In this document: positions 28,389 through 36,804 of the stretch, in pieces
How positions within the stretch are numbered: the stretch's first letter is position 1
Layout of the letters: the number at the start of each line of letters is the position of its first letter
From: Nitrospirillum iridis
GTDB taxonomy: Bacteria; Pseudomonadota; Alphaproteobacteria; Azospirillales; Azospirillaceae
Reading direction: 5' to 3'
DNA: 64,000 bases
Assembly: GCF_014205765.1 (NCBI RefSeq)
Contig: NZ_JACIIZ010000006.1
Span: forward strand, 186,001-250,000
Translations under genes and position numbers: made by a program
The notes under the pieces: model-generated
Told to the model about the DNA's origin: nothing
Database searches by the model: none
Seen by the model: only the letters and a program-made list of their open reading frames with translations

Positions 28389-29966
28389 TCACTTGCCCGG
28401 CTGGACCACGCCGTCCACCCGGCGGTTCAGCCCCAGCGGATTGGCGTGCTTCACCGCCGCCGGCAGCAGGGCGTCCGGCAGATCCTGGTAGCAGACCGGG
28501 CGCAGGAAGCGGTCGATGGCCAGCGTGCCGACCGAGGTGGTGCGGCCGTCGGAGGTGGAGGGATACGGGCCGCCGTGCACCATGGCGTGGCAGACCTCGA
28601 CCCCCGTGGGCCAGGCGTTGGCCAGGATGCGGCCCACGCGGCGCTCCAGCGTCGGGATCAGGCTGGCGGCCGCGTCATGGTCGGCCTCGTCCAGGTGGAG
28701 GGTGGCGGTCAGCTGGCCTTCCAGCCCTTCCAGCACGGCCTTCACCGCCGCGACGTCCGGGCAGCGGACGATGACGGAGGACGAACCGAAGACCTCATGC
28801 GCCAACGCCGGGTCGGCCAGGAAGTCGGCCGCCGACACGCTGAACAGCACGGCGGAGCAGACATTGCCCTCACCCTCGGCCGCCTGGGCCAGGATGGTGG
28901 CGCTGGGGCTGCCGGCCAGGGCCTTCACGCCCTGCTTGTAGGCCTTGGCGATGCCAGGGGTCAGCATGACCAGCGGCGTGGTCTTGCCCACCGCCTCGGT
29001 GGCCGCGGCGATGAAGCGTTCCAGATCCGGGCCGTCCACGGCGATGATCAGGCCGGGGTTGGTGCAGAACTGGCCGGCCCCCATGGTCAGCGACCCGACG
29101 AAGGCCTGGCCCAGGGCCTCGGCCCGCGCCTTCAGCGCGGCGGGCAGCAGAACCACGGGGTTGATGCTGCTCATCTCCGCATAGACGGGGATGGGTTCCG
29201 GCCGGGCCTGGGCGATGCGCACCAGGGCCAGGCCACCGGCGCGGGAGCCGGTGAAGCCCACGGCCTTGATCCGCGGATCGGCGACCAGCGCGCCGCCCAG
29301 TTCGTTGGTGGTGCCGCTCAGCAGGCTGAACACGCCCTCGGGCAGGCCCAGTTCCTTGACGGCGGCGGCGATGGCCTCGCCCACCAGTTCACTGGTGCCG
29401 GGGTGGGCGGGATGGCCCTTCACCACCACCGGGCAACCGGCGGCCAGCGCCGAGGCGGTGTCGCCACCGGCGACGGAGAAGGCCAGCGGGAAGTTGCTGG
29501 CGCCGAACACGGCCACCGGCCCCACCGGGATGTGGCGCAGGCGCAGGTCGGCGCGGGGCAGCGGCTTGCGCTCCGGCTGGGCCGGGTCGACGCGCACGCC
29601 CAGCCAGTCGCCCTGGCGGATGACACTGGCGAACAGGCGCAGCTGACCCATGGTGCGGCCGCGTTCACCCTCCAGGCGGGCGCGGGGCAGGCCGCTCTCG
29701 GCACCGGCGCGCACCAGCAGGTCGTCGCCGATCGCCAGGATGTTGTCGGCGATCTTTTCCAGCAGGCTGGCGCGGAGTTCCAGGCTGGTCTCGCGGAAGC
29801 TGTCGAAGGCGGCGGCGGCCAGGGCGCAGGCCTGGGCCACGTGGTCGGCGCCCGCCTGGGCGAAGGCGGTGTCCAGAGTCCCGTTGGTGGCGGGATCGAT
29901 GGCGGCGAAGGTGGCGTCGGTGGCGACGCGGGCGCTGCCGATCAGCAGCTTACCGTGCAAAGACAT
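28389..29966 (-). CDS. 2-oxoglutarate semialdehyde dehydrogenase (KGSADH type)
   Basis: A 525-residue NAD(P)+ aldehyde dehydrogenase of the subgroup with [24 protein letters not shown], where N158 is catalytic. E264 lies in YAEMSSINP, and the nucleophile C301 in [10 protein letters not shown]. This subgroup includes the ketoglutarate semialdehyde dehydrogenases of Azospirillum and Pseudomonas that end the non-phosphorylative arabinose and glucarate pathways. It would oxidise the semialdehyde formed by GguC to 2-oxoglutarate for the TCA cycle. It is first in its unit, with the arabinose dehydrogenase behind it and a regulon motif 75 bases upstream. Start at ATG with an AGAGGGA site about 10 bases upstream. 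Confidence 0.9.
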   Translation of the reverse strand: MSLHGKLLIGSARVATDATFAAIDPATNGTLDTAFAQAGADHVAQACALAAAAFDSFRETSLELRASLLEKIADNILAIGDDLLVRAGAESGLPRARLEGERGRTMGQLRLFASVIRQGDWLGVRVDPAQPERKPLPRADLRLRHIPVGPVAVFGASNFPLAFSVAGGDTASALAAGCPVVVKGHPAHPGTSELVGEAIAAAVKELGLPEGVFSLLSGTTNELGGALVADPRIKAVGFTGSRAGGLALVRIAQARPEPIPVYAEMSSINPVVLLPAALKARAEALGQAFVGSLTMGAGQFCTNPGLIIAVDGPDLERFIAAATEAVGKTTPLVMLTPGIAKAYKQGVKALAGSPSATILAQAAEGEGNVCSAVLFSVSAADFLADPALAHEVFGSSSVIVRCPDVAAVKAVLEGLEGQLTATLHLDEADHDAAASLIPTLERRVGRILANAWPTGVEVCHAMVHGGPYPSTSDGRTTSVGTLAIDRFLRPVCYQDLPDALLPAAVKHANPLGLNRRVDGVVQPGK

Positions 29967-30040
29967 CTGGTGTTCCTATCCCTCTGGGTGGCCCCCGTCT
30001 GGGTGACCAGTTGGTGGGGCGCCGCCCCTTGTTAGCCAAA

Positions 30041-30050
30041 TTTGTACGAT
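30041..30050 (+). promoter_or_regulatory. Arabinose-regulon motif, copy E
   Basis: TTTGTACGAT matches ATCGTATGAT at 7 of 10 positions, including the GTA and GAT cores. It is 75 bases upstream of the KGSADH start. Confidence 0.4.
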
Positions 30051-30124
30051 AAATCCACACTTCCCCGGTGGCGGCGCCATGGCCGGGGGTGTTGACAGGC
30101 TTCATCACAGCCGAAATGTAGGGT

Positions 30125-30138
30125 TGATACCGGTAACA
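30125..30138. promoter_or_regulatory. LacI-type operator candidate
   Basis: TGATACCGGTAACA is a near-perfect 14-bp palindrome (six of seven pairs) centred on CCGG, of the same general form as the element at 1882-1895. It lies between the KGSADH and MFS genes. Confidence 0.4.
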
Positions 30139-30360
30139 TGCAACCGCGCGCGCCGGCGTCCAGCCCCGCCAAAAACAAGGGGCCGGGCGCCCCTGATCAA
30201 GATCGCCCGCGCCCATTTGCTATGCTGCACCGCAACGCATGCCCCTAACCCACGGGCGGGGCGAAGCAAATGCGACGGGCAGTTGGGTCCTGGCGGGATG
30301 GGCGGATCGGCCCTTCCTTGCCGGGGCCGTCACCGACATCTCATATAAGGGAATTGTGCC

Positions 30361-31644
30361 ATGACCATTCCCGCCGCCCTCCCCGGCACCCTGGCGGATC
30401 AGGCGCCCCGCCCCGCCCGCATGACGCCGGCCCAGGCCCGGCTTCTGTTCGCCGCCACCATGGGGAATTTCATGAGCGCCACGCCGGTGTTGTACACCGT
30501 CTTCGGCATGGCGCTGATCCCCATCTCCCAAGAATTCGCCTGGCCGCGCGCGCAGGTGGCGGGCGTGCTGGGCCTGGCCGCCCTGTTCGCCGCCCTGATG
30601 GCCTTCGTCACCGGGCCGCTGGTCGACCGCTATGGTCCCCGCCGCCTGATCCTGTTCGGCAGCCTGTCGTTCGCCCTGGCGCTGGCCCTGTTCTCCTGCG
30701 CGCCGGCCCGGGTGCTGCCCTTCTACGGCCTGTTCCTACTGGCTGACATCGCCGCCGCCTTCGCCTCCCCCATGACGTTCAGCAAGGCGGTGTCGGGCTG
30801 GTTCGACCGGAGCAGGGGTGCCGCGCTGGGCTTCGCCGGCGGGGTGGGCAACGGCCTGGGCGCCACCATCATCCCCATTGTCGGCGGCATGCTGCTGTCG
30901 CATTTCGGATGGCGCGTGACCTACCAGGGCATGGCCCTGATGGTGGGCGTCATCGGCTTCCCCATCCTGCTGCGCTGGTTGCGCGACCCGCCGCCGGGCG
31001 GCTTCCGCGATACGCTGCCGGCGCGGCATGAAGCGGCGCCGGCGCACGCCGTCAACGACCTGACCCTGCGCCAGGCGGTGGCCACCCGTGCCTTCTGGAT
31101 CATGGCGCTGGCCATCGGCCTGTGTGCCGCCTGCATGACGGCGATGTTCACCAACGTGGTGCCGGTGCTGACCGAGCGCGGCTTCGGCCTGGGGGACGGC
31201 GTGACGGTGGTGACCATCTTCGCCCTGGTCTGCGCCGTGTGGCAGTGGCTGATGGGTCTGCTGCTGGACCGCATCGCCCGGCCGCTGATCCTGGTGCCCT
31301 TCTATCTGCTGGGCCTGGGCGGCCTGTTGCTGCTGCAGTACGGGCCCAGCATGCCCTGGCTGGCGGCGGCGGGGGTGCTGATGGGCCTGGGGCTCGGCGC
31401 GGAGTACAGCGCCCTGCCCTTCCTGCTGTCGCGCTATTTCGGCTTCCGCAGCTACGGCGCCATCGCCGGCATGCTGTACGGCGGCATCAATGTCGGCATG
31501 GGACTGATCCCCTTCGCCATGAACGGCATCTTCGACGCCTACCGTTCCTATGACCCGGCCTTGCACATCATCCAGGGGCTGATGCTGGCCGCCACCATCG
31601 CCTTCCTGTTCCTGCCGCCGCATGACCGCCCCTTGAAGGGCTGA
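30361..31644 (+). CDS. MFS transporter, oxalate/formate-antiporter-like
   Basis: A 427-residue inner-membrane carrier with 12 predicted membrane segments. Typical MFS features are GPLVDRYGPRRLILFG between helices 2 and 3 and a long polar central loop (about residues 215-235, RDPPPGGFRDTLPARHEAAP). The helix 1 region MGNFMSATPVLYTVFGMALIPISQEF and the FTNVVPVLTERGFG segment recall the OFA/monocarboxylate branch. It is divergent from the arabinose catabolic unit, so a sugar acid or keto acid is a reasonable substrate guess, but nothing in the sequence proves it. It ends before two palindromes and a terminator. Confidence 0.82.
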   Translation: MTIPAALPGTLADQAPRPARMTPAQARLLFAATMGNFMSATPVLYTVFGMALIPISQEFAWPRAQVAGVLGLAALFAALMAFVTGPLVDRYGPRRLILFGSLSFALALALFSCAPARVLPFYGLFLLADIAAAFASPMTFSKAVSGWFDRSRGAALGFAGGVGNGLGATIIPIVGGMLLSHFGWRVTYQGMALMVGVIGFPILLRWLRDPPPGGFRDTLPARHEAAPAHAVNDLTLRQAVATRAFWIMALAIGLCAACMTAMFTNVVPVLTERGFGLGDGVTVVTIFALVCAVWQWLMGLLLDRIARPLILVPFYLLGLGGLLLLQYGPSMPWLAAAGVLMGLGLGAEYSALPFLLSRYFGFRSYGAIAGMLYGGINVGMGLIPFAMNGIFDAYRSYDPALHIIQGLMLAATIAFLFLPPHDRPLKG

Positions 31645-31662
31645 GTGTTTTAATGGCCCGGC

Positions 31663-31703
31663 GGATGCGGTCGCATCCTACGATCTGAGGCAATCCCTCA
31701 GAT
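31663..31703. repeat. Paired palindromes, REP-like intergenic element
   Basis: Two perfect palindromes lie side by side: GGATGCG/CGCATCC (31663-31678) and ATCTGAGG/CCTCAGAT (31683-31703, 5-base loop). They sit between the convergent MFS and wrbA genes, just before the wrbA terminator. The layout is that of REP/BIME-type elements. No second copy is in this window. Confidence 0.45.
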
Positions 31704-31726
31704 GGCCCCTCTCCAGAGCGCAGGCG

Positions 31727-31758
31727 TGAAAAAGGCGGGGAGGACAATCCCCGCCTTT
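31727..31758 (-). terminator. Rho-independent terminator behind wrbA
   Basis: AAAGGCGGGGA and TCCCCGCCTTT form an 11-bp stem with a 6-base loop. On the minus strand a five-T run is included, 20 bases behind the wrbA stop. Confidence 0.88.
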
Positions 31759-31777
31759 CCTCATTCCGATAGTGCGA

Positions 31778-32380
31778 TCAGCCGGCCAGCTTGGCGGCCA
31801 GCTTGGCGACGTGCGCGCCCTGGAAGCTGGCGATGCCCAGTTCGGCCTCGGACGGCTGGCGGGAACCGTCGCTGGCCGAGAGCGTGGTGGCGCCATAGGG
31901 CGTGCCGCCCTGCACCACGCCCAACTCACCCAGGCGGGGCTCGGCATAGGGCACACCCACCACCACCATGCCGTGGTGCAGCAGGCTGGTGTGGAAGGAC
32001 AGCAGGGTGCTTTCCTGGCCGCCATGCTGGGTGGCGGTGGAGGCGAAGACGCTGCCGATCTTGCCGATCAGCTTGCCCTGGGCCCACAGGGCGCCCGTCT
32101 GGTCCAGGAAGTTGCGCATCTGCGCCGCCATCATGCCAAAGCGGGTGGGCGTGCCGAAGATGATGGCGTCATAGTCGGCCAGCTCTTCCGGCGTGGCGAT
32201 CGGCGCCTCCTGGTCCAGCTTGGCATAGGCCTTCTCGGCCACGTCGCGCGGCATCAGCTCCGGCACCCGCTTCACCACCACCTCGGTGCCGGCCACGGAC
32301 TTGGCGCCATCGGCCACGGCGTATGCCATCTTCTCGATATGGCCCCAGGTGGAATAGTACAGCACAAGGATCTTCGCCAT
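31778..32380 (-). CDS. wrbA: NAD(P)H:quinone oxidoreductase WrbA
   Basis: A 200-residue flavodoxin-fold protein matching WrbA throughout. The FMN phosphate loop is [12 protein letters not shown] (residues 8-19), followed by [26 protein letters not shown], then [27 protein letters not shown] and the conserved GASTLS-like [12 protein letters not shown] loop. WrbA reduces quinones by two electrons as a tetramer and protects against quinone stress in the cytosol. Length and motifs are normal. It is a single-gene unit with its own terminator. The neighbouring dioxygenase and SDR genes do not help define a more specific role. Confidence 0.96.
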   Translation of the reverse strand: MAKILVLYYSTWGHIEKMAYAVADGAKSVAGTEVVVKRVPELMPRDVAEKAYAKLDQEAPIATPEELADYDAIIFGTPTRFGMMAAQMRNFLDQTGALWAQGKLIGKIGSVFASTATQHGGQESTLLSFHTSLLHHGMVVVGVPYAEPRLGELGVVQGGTPYGATTLSASDGSRQPSEAELGIASFQGAHVAKLAAKLAG

Positions 32381-32595
32381 CGTCAGTCTCCAGGCGGGTT
32401 AACAGAAGCCCGGCATATGCCACGCCCCCCGGGGCCGGCCAAGGCACGGGCCGCCTGAGGCAAGAAGCCGGGCAGTTCTGGACAAGACGGGCCGGATGGC
32501 CTTCCCTACCCTCACAGTCGCGACGGACCTGGTGTCGTGGATGCTGGGACATCCCCATCGGACGGTCCGCGCGGACAGGAGAGTGAGGATAGGTT

Positions 32596-33453
32596 TTGGA
32601 AACCCTCGAAGCCCTGCGCACGCGCCCTTTGAAGCCCGGTTTCGGCGCGGAAATTCTGGATGTGGATTTGAAGACGGCATCGCCGGAGGAAGTGGACCAG
32701 GTGGTGGACGCCTTCCACCGCTTTGGCGCCATCCTGCTGCGCGACCAGGATCTGGACCCGGCCGGCCTGAAGGCCTTCCTGGGCCGCTTCGGCGCCCTGG
32801 AGGGCCACACCCAGAAGCAGTTCACCCTGCCCGATCATCCCGAAATCTACATCCTGTCCAACAAGGTGGTGGACGGTAAGCCCATCGGCGCCCACAACGA
32901 CGGCGTGGGCTGGCACACCGACTATTCCTACAAGGCCGAGCCGGTGATGTGCACCATGCTATACGCGGTGGAGGTGCCGGATGAGGGCTCCGACACCCTG
33001 CTGGCCGACCTGTGCGCCGCCTACGACGCCCTGCCCAAGGACAAGCGGGCGCGGCTGGACGGGCTGAAGCTCCATCACAGTTACGAATACTTCATGACCA
33101 GCCGCCAGTTCCTGCGGGTGGACAAGTTGAGCCCCGAACTGAAGGCCGAGAACCCTGACGTCATCCACCCCCTGATCCGGACCCATCCGGCCGACGGGCG
33201 CAAGGCCCTGTGGGTGAGCACCGGCACGGTGAAGGAGGTGGTGGGCATGCCCAACCCGGAGGGGCTGGACCTGTTGGAGGAGCTGGTGGCGTTCGTCACC
33301 CAGGAGCGCTTCGTCCATGCCCACAAGTGGCGGGTGGGCGACATCCTGATCTGGGACAACCGCTGCACCCTGCACACCGGCACACTGTACGACGACAAGA
33401 AGTACACCCGCCTGATGCACCGCATGTGGGTGAAGGGCGACAGGCCTTTTTGA
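32596..33453 (+). CDS. TauD/TfdA-family 2-oxoglutarate-dependent dioxygenase
   Basis: A 285-residue non-heme iron enzyme. The Fe(II) facial triad is visible: GWHTDYSYK (H and D of HxD) and a later His in RCTLHTGTLYD. The 2-oxoglutarate-binding Arg lies near the C-terminus (TRLMHRMWVKG). It starts at TTG with a GAGGAT site 5 bases upstream. TauD-family enzymes hydroxylate sulfonates, aryl ethers, carnitine-like and other carboxylates; the N-terminal PLKPGFGAEILDVDL is family-typical and does not reveal the substrate. It is a stand-alone gene with its own terminator 77 bases behind it. A second TauD-family gene lies at 37.5 kb but is not similar enough to be an obvious recent duplicate. Confidence 0.85.
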   Translation: METLEALRTRPLKPGFGAEILDVDLKTASPEEVDQVVDAFHRFGAILLRDQDLDPAGLKAFLGRFGALEGHTQKQFTLPDHPEIYILSNKVVDGKPIGAHNDGVGWHTDYSYKAEPVMCTMLYAVEVPDEGSDTLLADLCAAYDALPKDKRARLDGLKLHHSYEYFMTSRQFLRVDKLSPELKAENPDVIHPLIRTHPADGRKALWVSTGTVKEVVGMPNPEGLDLLEELVAFVTQERFVHAHKWRVGDILIWDNRCTLHTGTLYDDKKYTRLMHRMWVKGDRPF

Positions 33454-33529
33454 TAGCCCCTCACACGCCGGGCGCCGGCATCCGCCGCCTTGGCTGTCCA
33501 TTTTAGTGAGGTTCGTATCTCCGAAGACT

Positions 33530-33560
33530 GGCCGTGGGTGAGACATCCCACGGCCTTTTT
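33530..33560 (+). terminator. Rho-independent terminator
   Basis: GGCCGTGGG and CCCACGGCC form a 9-bp stem with an 8-base loop followed by five T. It closes the TauD-family transcript just before the SDR gene. Confidence 0.88.
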
Positions 33561-33577
33561 CACGAATGGGGCGTTCG

Positions 33578-34456
33578 ATGACGACGAAAAGACCGCGCAC
33601 ATGGCTGATCACCGGCGTCAGCTCAGGCTTCGGCCGGGCGCTGGCCCAGGCGGTGCTGGACCGGGGGGAGCGGGTGTGGGGCACCGTGCGCACCGAGGCC
33701 GATGCCGACGCCTTCCGCGCCCTGGCGCCGGACCTGGCGCGCGCGCCGCTGCTGGACGTGACGGACGAGGCCGCGGTGCACCGCGTGGTGGCGGCGGTAG
33801 AGGCGGATAGTGGCGGCATGGGTGGGGGCGGCATCGACGTCCTGGTCAACAACGCCGGCTATGGCCTGGTGGGCGGCGTGGAGGAAACCAGCCTGGCCGA
33901 CGCCCGCGCCCAGTTCGAGGTCAACGTCTTCGGCGCGCTGGCCATGATGCAGGCGGTGCTGCCCTTCATGCGCGGGCGCCGGGCCGGCCATATCGTCACC
34001 ATCACCTCCGTTTCCGGATTGGTGGGCTGGCCCAGCCTGGGCATCTATTCCGGCAGCAAGTTCGCGCTGGAGGGCATCACCGAGACGCTGGCGCAGGAGG
34101 TGGCACCCCTGGGCATAAAGGTGACGATGGTGGAGCCCGGCGGCTTCCGGACCGACTTCGCCGGCCGGTCGCGCAAGCGCAGCGCGGCGGACGCGGAACG
34201 GGCCGAGCTGAGCGCCGACTACGATGCCACCGTGGGCGCCTGCAAGCGCCTGCTGGCCAGCCACGCGGGCCACGAGCGGGGCGACCCGGCCCGCGCCGCC
34301 CTGGCCATCCTGAAAGCCGTGGACGCCGAAACCCCACCCCTGCGCCTGCTGTTGGGCGAGGACGCGGTAGGCTACGCCACTGACAAACTGACCCGCCAGT
34401 TGGCTGATATCGAGGCCTGGCGGGCGGTTTCCGTGGATACCGACTTCCTGTCCTGA
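33578..34456 (+). CDS. SDR-family oxidoreductase
   Basis: A 292-residue short-chain dehydrogenase of the classical type. It has the cofactor motif TGVSSGFGRAL (residues about 13-23), NNAGYG, the catalytic Ser in ITSVSGLVG and Tyr/Lys in YSGSKFALEG, then VEPGGFRTDF. I start at the ATG encoding MTTKRPRTW because GGGGCG precedes it; the ATG 12 bases upstream abuts the terminator and has no ribosome site. Homologs with an extended C-terminal region of this sort are annotated as generic oxidoreductases, and the substrate is unknown. It lies alone between a terminator and the PadR module. Confidence 0.85.
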   Translation: MTTKRPRTWLITGVSSGFGRALAQAVLDRGERVWGTVRTEADADAFRALAPDLARAPLLDVTDEAAVHRVVAAVEADSGGMGGGGIDVLVNNAGYGLVGGVEETSLADARAQFEVNVFGALAMMQAVLPFMRGRRAGHIVTITSVSGLVGWPSLGIYSGSKFALEGITETLAQEVAPLGIKVTMVEPGGFRTDFAGRSRKRSAADAERAELSADYDATVGACKRLLASHAGHERGDPARAALAILKAVDAETPPLRLLLGEDAVGYATDKLTRQLADIEAWRAVSVDTDFLS

Positions 34457-34476
34457 GCCTGTCCATATCGTCCTTG

Positions 34477-34523
34477 CCATACCTTGCAGCGCGAGGCAAT
34501 ATGCCTCGTATCACGAGGTATGG
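34477..34523. promoter_or_regulatory. Nested inverted repeats, candidate PadR operator
   Basis: An outer pair CCATACCT (34477-34484) / AGGTATGG (34516-34523) encloses an inner pair CGAGGCA / TGCCTCG (34492-34508). The right outer arm ends 4 bases before the start codon of the first membrane gene and overlaps its ribosome site. Position and symmetry suit a repressor site. Confidence 0.5.
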
Positions 34524-34527
34524 GGGT

Positions 34528-35277
34528 ATGATGTTCGATCGTTTACACGAACGCCTGCTGACGGCGGGCATAGCGCCACGCCATGCCCGCCGCTACATCA
34601 CGGAACTGCGGGAACACGCGTCCGACCTGACGGCGGAGGAAATGGCGGCCGGCTGCTCCCGGATTGACGCGGAGACCCGCGCCCTCGCCCGCCTCGGCAA
34701 TCAGGATGAGTTGGCCCAGGCGCTGCTGCGGCGTGGCGACTTCCGTTCCTGGGGCGCCCGGGCACCCTGGGCGGTTTACGGCATCGGCGCCGTGCTGAGC
34801 ACGCTGGCCACCTTCGTCGTGGCGCTGGCCACCATTGCCGCCATCATTGAAACGCACCGCCCCGCCCCGGACGCGCATCCGGTGTTGCCCCACTGGTTCG
34901 GCAACGCGGTCACCATCATCAGCTACGTCCAGAGCCTGGTCCTGCCATTGCTGATCGGCGGCGGCTTCGCGGTCATGGCGGCGCGCCAGCGCATGCCGGC
35001 CCTGTGGCCCAGCCTGGCCCTGCTGGCGGTGGGCGTCCTGGGTGCCGGCAGCATGTGGAGCATCCAGCCGCCCGCCACTCCGGATAGCCAATGGTCCGTC
35101 GGAATCGGCTTCGTCCTGTTTCCCCCCTATATGCACCTCGACACCGCCCTAGGGCACATCGTCGTGAACCTGATGCTGACCCTGTTGCCCTATCTGTCCT
35201 GGCACGCCTGGCGCAAGGCAATGGGAACGCCGGTGCCGAAAGGCCTGGATCATCCCGACCACCTGATTGAAACCTGA
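34528..35277 (+). CDS. HAAS-type membrane protein, copy 1
   Basis: A 249-residue protein. Residues 1-75 are a charged helical domain (ERLLTAGIAPRHARRYITELREHASDLTAEEMA, then AETRALARLGNQDELAQALL), the pattern of HAAS/DUF1700-like domains that accompany PadR regulators. After FRSWGARAPWAVYG come four hydrophobic segments. The paralog at 35623 has the same layout with many identical residues. The start is the first of two adjacent ATGs, with GAGG 8 bases upstream. It is first in an operon with padR, the paralog and a small secreted protein. Function is not known; a membrane-linked partner or signalling role with the PadR repressor is possible (inference). Confidence 0.72.
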   Translation: MMFDRLHERLLTAGIAPRHARRYITELREHASDLTAEEMAAGCSRIDAETRALARLGNQDELAQALLRRGDFRSWGARAPWAVYGIGAVLSTLATFVVALATIAAIIETHRPAPDAHPVLPHWFGNAVTIISYVQSLVLPLLIGGGFAVMAARQRMPALWPSLALLAVGVLGAGSMWSIQPPATPDSQWSVGIGFVLFPPYMHLDTALGHIVVNLMLTLLPYLSWHAWRKAMGTPVPKGLDHPDHLIET

Positions 35278-35288
35278 GCCCCGTCATC

Positions 35289-35630
35289 ATGGCCGAAAAC
35301 AATTCCAACTTCATGAGCGGCGTGCCCGAACTGCTGATCCTGCGCCTGGTGCGGGAGAAGGAGATGTACGGGTATGAACTGGTGCAGGCCATCCGGGAGC
35401 GCAGCAATGAGGCCATCGCCCTGGGTGAAGGCGTCATCTATCCCGTGCTGCACGCGCTGGAACGCGATGGCGCCCTATCGTCCTCCCGCAAGACCGTGAA
35501 CGGCCGCAGCCGCGTCTACTACGCTCTGACCGCCACCGGCGCCAAGCGGCTGGACGACTTGGCCGGCAACTGGTCGCGCCTGACCGGGGCCATCCAGTCC
35601 ATCCTGGTCAGCGGCGTGCAGCATGCTTGA
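35289..35630 (+). CDS. PadR-family transcriptional repressor
   Basis: A 113-residue protein. It has the winged HTH of PadR regulators: LLILRLVREKEMYGYELVQAIRE, then EGVIYPVLHALERDGAL and GRSRVYYALTATGAKRL. It lacks a long C-terminal domain, so it belongs to the short (PadR-s2) group that dimerises through the last helix. It lies 11 bases behind the first membrane gene and overlaps the second by 8 bases, so all are co-translated. Autoregulation through the nested inverted repeats upstream of the operon is likely. The inducer is unknown. Confidence 0.92.
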   Translation: MAENNSNFMSGVPELLILRLVREKEMYGYELVQAIRERSNEAIALGEGVIYPVLHALERDGALSSSRKTVNGRSRVYYALTATGAKRLDDLAGNWSRLTGAIQSILVSGVQHA

Positions 35631-36366
35631 CGGGTTAACCGTGGTGCGGGAGCGCCTGCTGACCGCCGGCATCGCCCCCCGCCATGCCCGCCGCTATGTC
35701 GCCGAACTGCGTGACCACGCGGCCGACCTGGTGGAGGAGGAGATGGCCGCCGGCCTGCCGCCGGACGAGGCGGACGCCCGCGCACTGAGCCGCCTGGGTG
35801 GGCCGGACGAACTGGTCCATGCCATGGTGGTGCGCGGCGACTTCCGCTCGTGGGGTGTCCGCGCGCCCTGGGCGGTCTACGGCCTGGGCTCGCTGGGCGG
35901 GCTGGCGGCGGCCTATGCCCTGGCCGTGGCCATTCTGGCAGGCATCATCGAGACCCACCGTCCGGGATGGGACGCCCATCCCGAATTGCCCCTCTGGTTC
36001 GACACGGCCTTCGCATTCATCCGCTACGGCACCGGCGTATTGGCGCCGCCGGCGCTGGGCGGCCTGTTCGCCCTCATGGCGACACGCCAGCGCATGGCGG
36101 TGCGATGGCCCACCATCGCCCTGCTGATCATTGCCATCGCCGGCGCCGCCGGCACCTGGTCCTTCGATCCCGGCGACAGCCATGGCAGCCCGATGGAACT
36201 GGGCCTGACCTTCGGCCTGTCCACCGTCGACAGCAGCCTGCGCCACATCGTCATCAACCTGCTGCTGACGCTGGCGCCCTACATCGCCTGGCATGTCTGG
36301 CAAAAGGCGATGGCGCGGTACTCGGCGCTGGAGGATGAGCCGGGCGGCCCCCTGGTCCACGGCTGA
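35623..36366 (+). CDS. HAAS-type membrane protein, copy 2
   Basis: A 247-residue paralog of the protein at 34528. The shared blocks are RERLLTAGIAPRHARRYV, the FRSWG-ARAPWAVYG-like junction (FRSWGVRAPWAVYG), AIIETHRP-like (GIIETHRPG) and the final LRHIVINLLLTLAPYIAWH. It has an N-terminal charged helical domain and four membrane segments. It overlaps the padR stop by 8 bases. The duplication flanks the regulator and was followed by divergence in the loops. The N-terminal domain alone may talk to PadR, or the two proteins may form a heteromer; both are inference. No enzymatic motif is visible. Confidence 0.72.
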   Translation: MLDGLTVVRERLLTAGIAPRHARRYVAELRDHAADLVEEEMAAGLPPDEADARALSRLGGPDELVHAMVVRGDFRSWGVRAPWAVYGLGSLGGLAAAYALAVAILAGIIETHRPGWDAHPELPLWFDTAFAFIRYGTGVLAPPALGGLFALMATRQRMAVRWPTIALLIIAIAGAAGTWSFDPGDSHGSPMELGLTFGLSTVDSSLRHIVINLLLTLAPYIAWHVWQKAMARYSALEDEPGGPLVHG

Positions 36367-36395
36367 CGCACCCCAAACGTCAAGGAACACCCGTT

Positions 36396-36794
36396 ATGCC
36401 CATGCGACCGGGGAAAGGCCGCAGCCTTTCCGCCCTGATGCTGGCGGCCGCCCTCGTCCCGGCACCAGCCAGCGCGCAACAGCAGGTGGCGGCCCCCGTG
36501 GCCGCCGGTCCCGCCACCACCCAGCCCGCCCCCCCACCTGGACAGGATAGCGGGCTGGTAGGGGAAATCATCGTCACCCCCAGCTTCCTGCCCACGCCGG
36601 AGGAAGTGAAGGCGTATCACGACGCGGAATACGGCCGCCTGAAAGGCATCTACGCCCCCGACCCGCCGGTGGTATCACGCGCCGACGTGTTGAGCCGGCC
36701 CAAGGACCTGAACACCGGCACGGTGGCGGGCCCGAAGTCCATTAACTGCGCCAATGTGGGCGAATGCCGGTCCGCCTACAGCGGCGACAAGTGA
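36396..36794 (+). CDS. Small secreted protein of unknown function
   Basis: A 132-residue protein with a clear signal peptide (SLSALMLAAALVPAPASA, cleaved before QQQ). The mature part starts with a 25-residue Ala/Pro/Gln linker. A short conserved-looking core follows (GEIIVTPSFLPTPEEVKAYHDAEYGRLKG), then a C-terminal segment with two cysteines (NCANVGEC) that could form a disulfide. It is 29 bases behind the second HAAS-type gene in the same direction, so it may belong to the PadR operon. I do not recognise a family. The frame has normal codon use, and the protein is likely periplasmic. Confidence 0.6.
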   Translation: MPMRPGKGRSLSALMLAAALVPAPASAQQQVAAPVAAGPATTQPAPPPGQDSGLVGEIIVTPSFLPTPEEVKAYHDAEYGRLKGIYAPDPPVVSRADVLSRPKDLNTGTVAGPKSINCANVGECRSAYSGDK

Positions 36795-36804
36795 TCCGGA
36801 CGGG

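Larger units (their letters stand above)
29967..30360. promoter_or_regulatory. Divergent control region KGSADH / MFS
   Basis: 394 bases without a gene. They hold the regulon motif copy at 30041-30050 near the KGSADH side, a LacI-type palindrome at 30125-30138, and otherwise GC-rich sequence. The MFS start is preceded by AAGGGAATTGTGCC. Confidence 0.6.
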
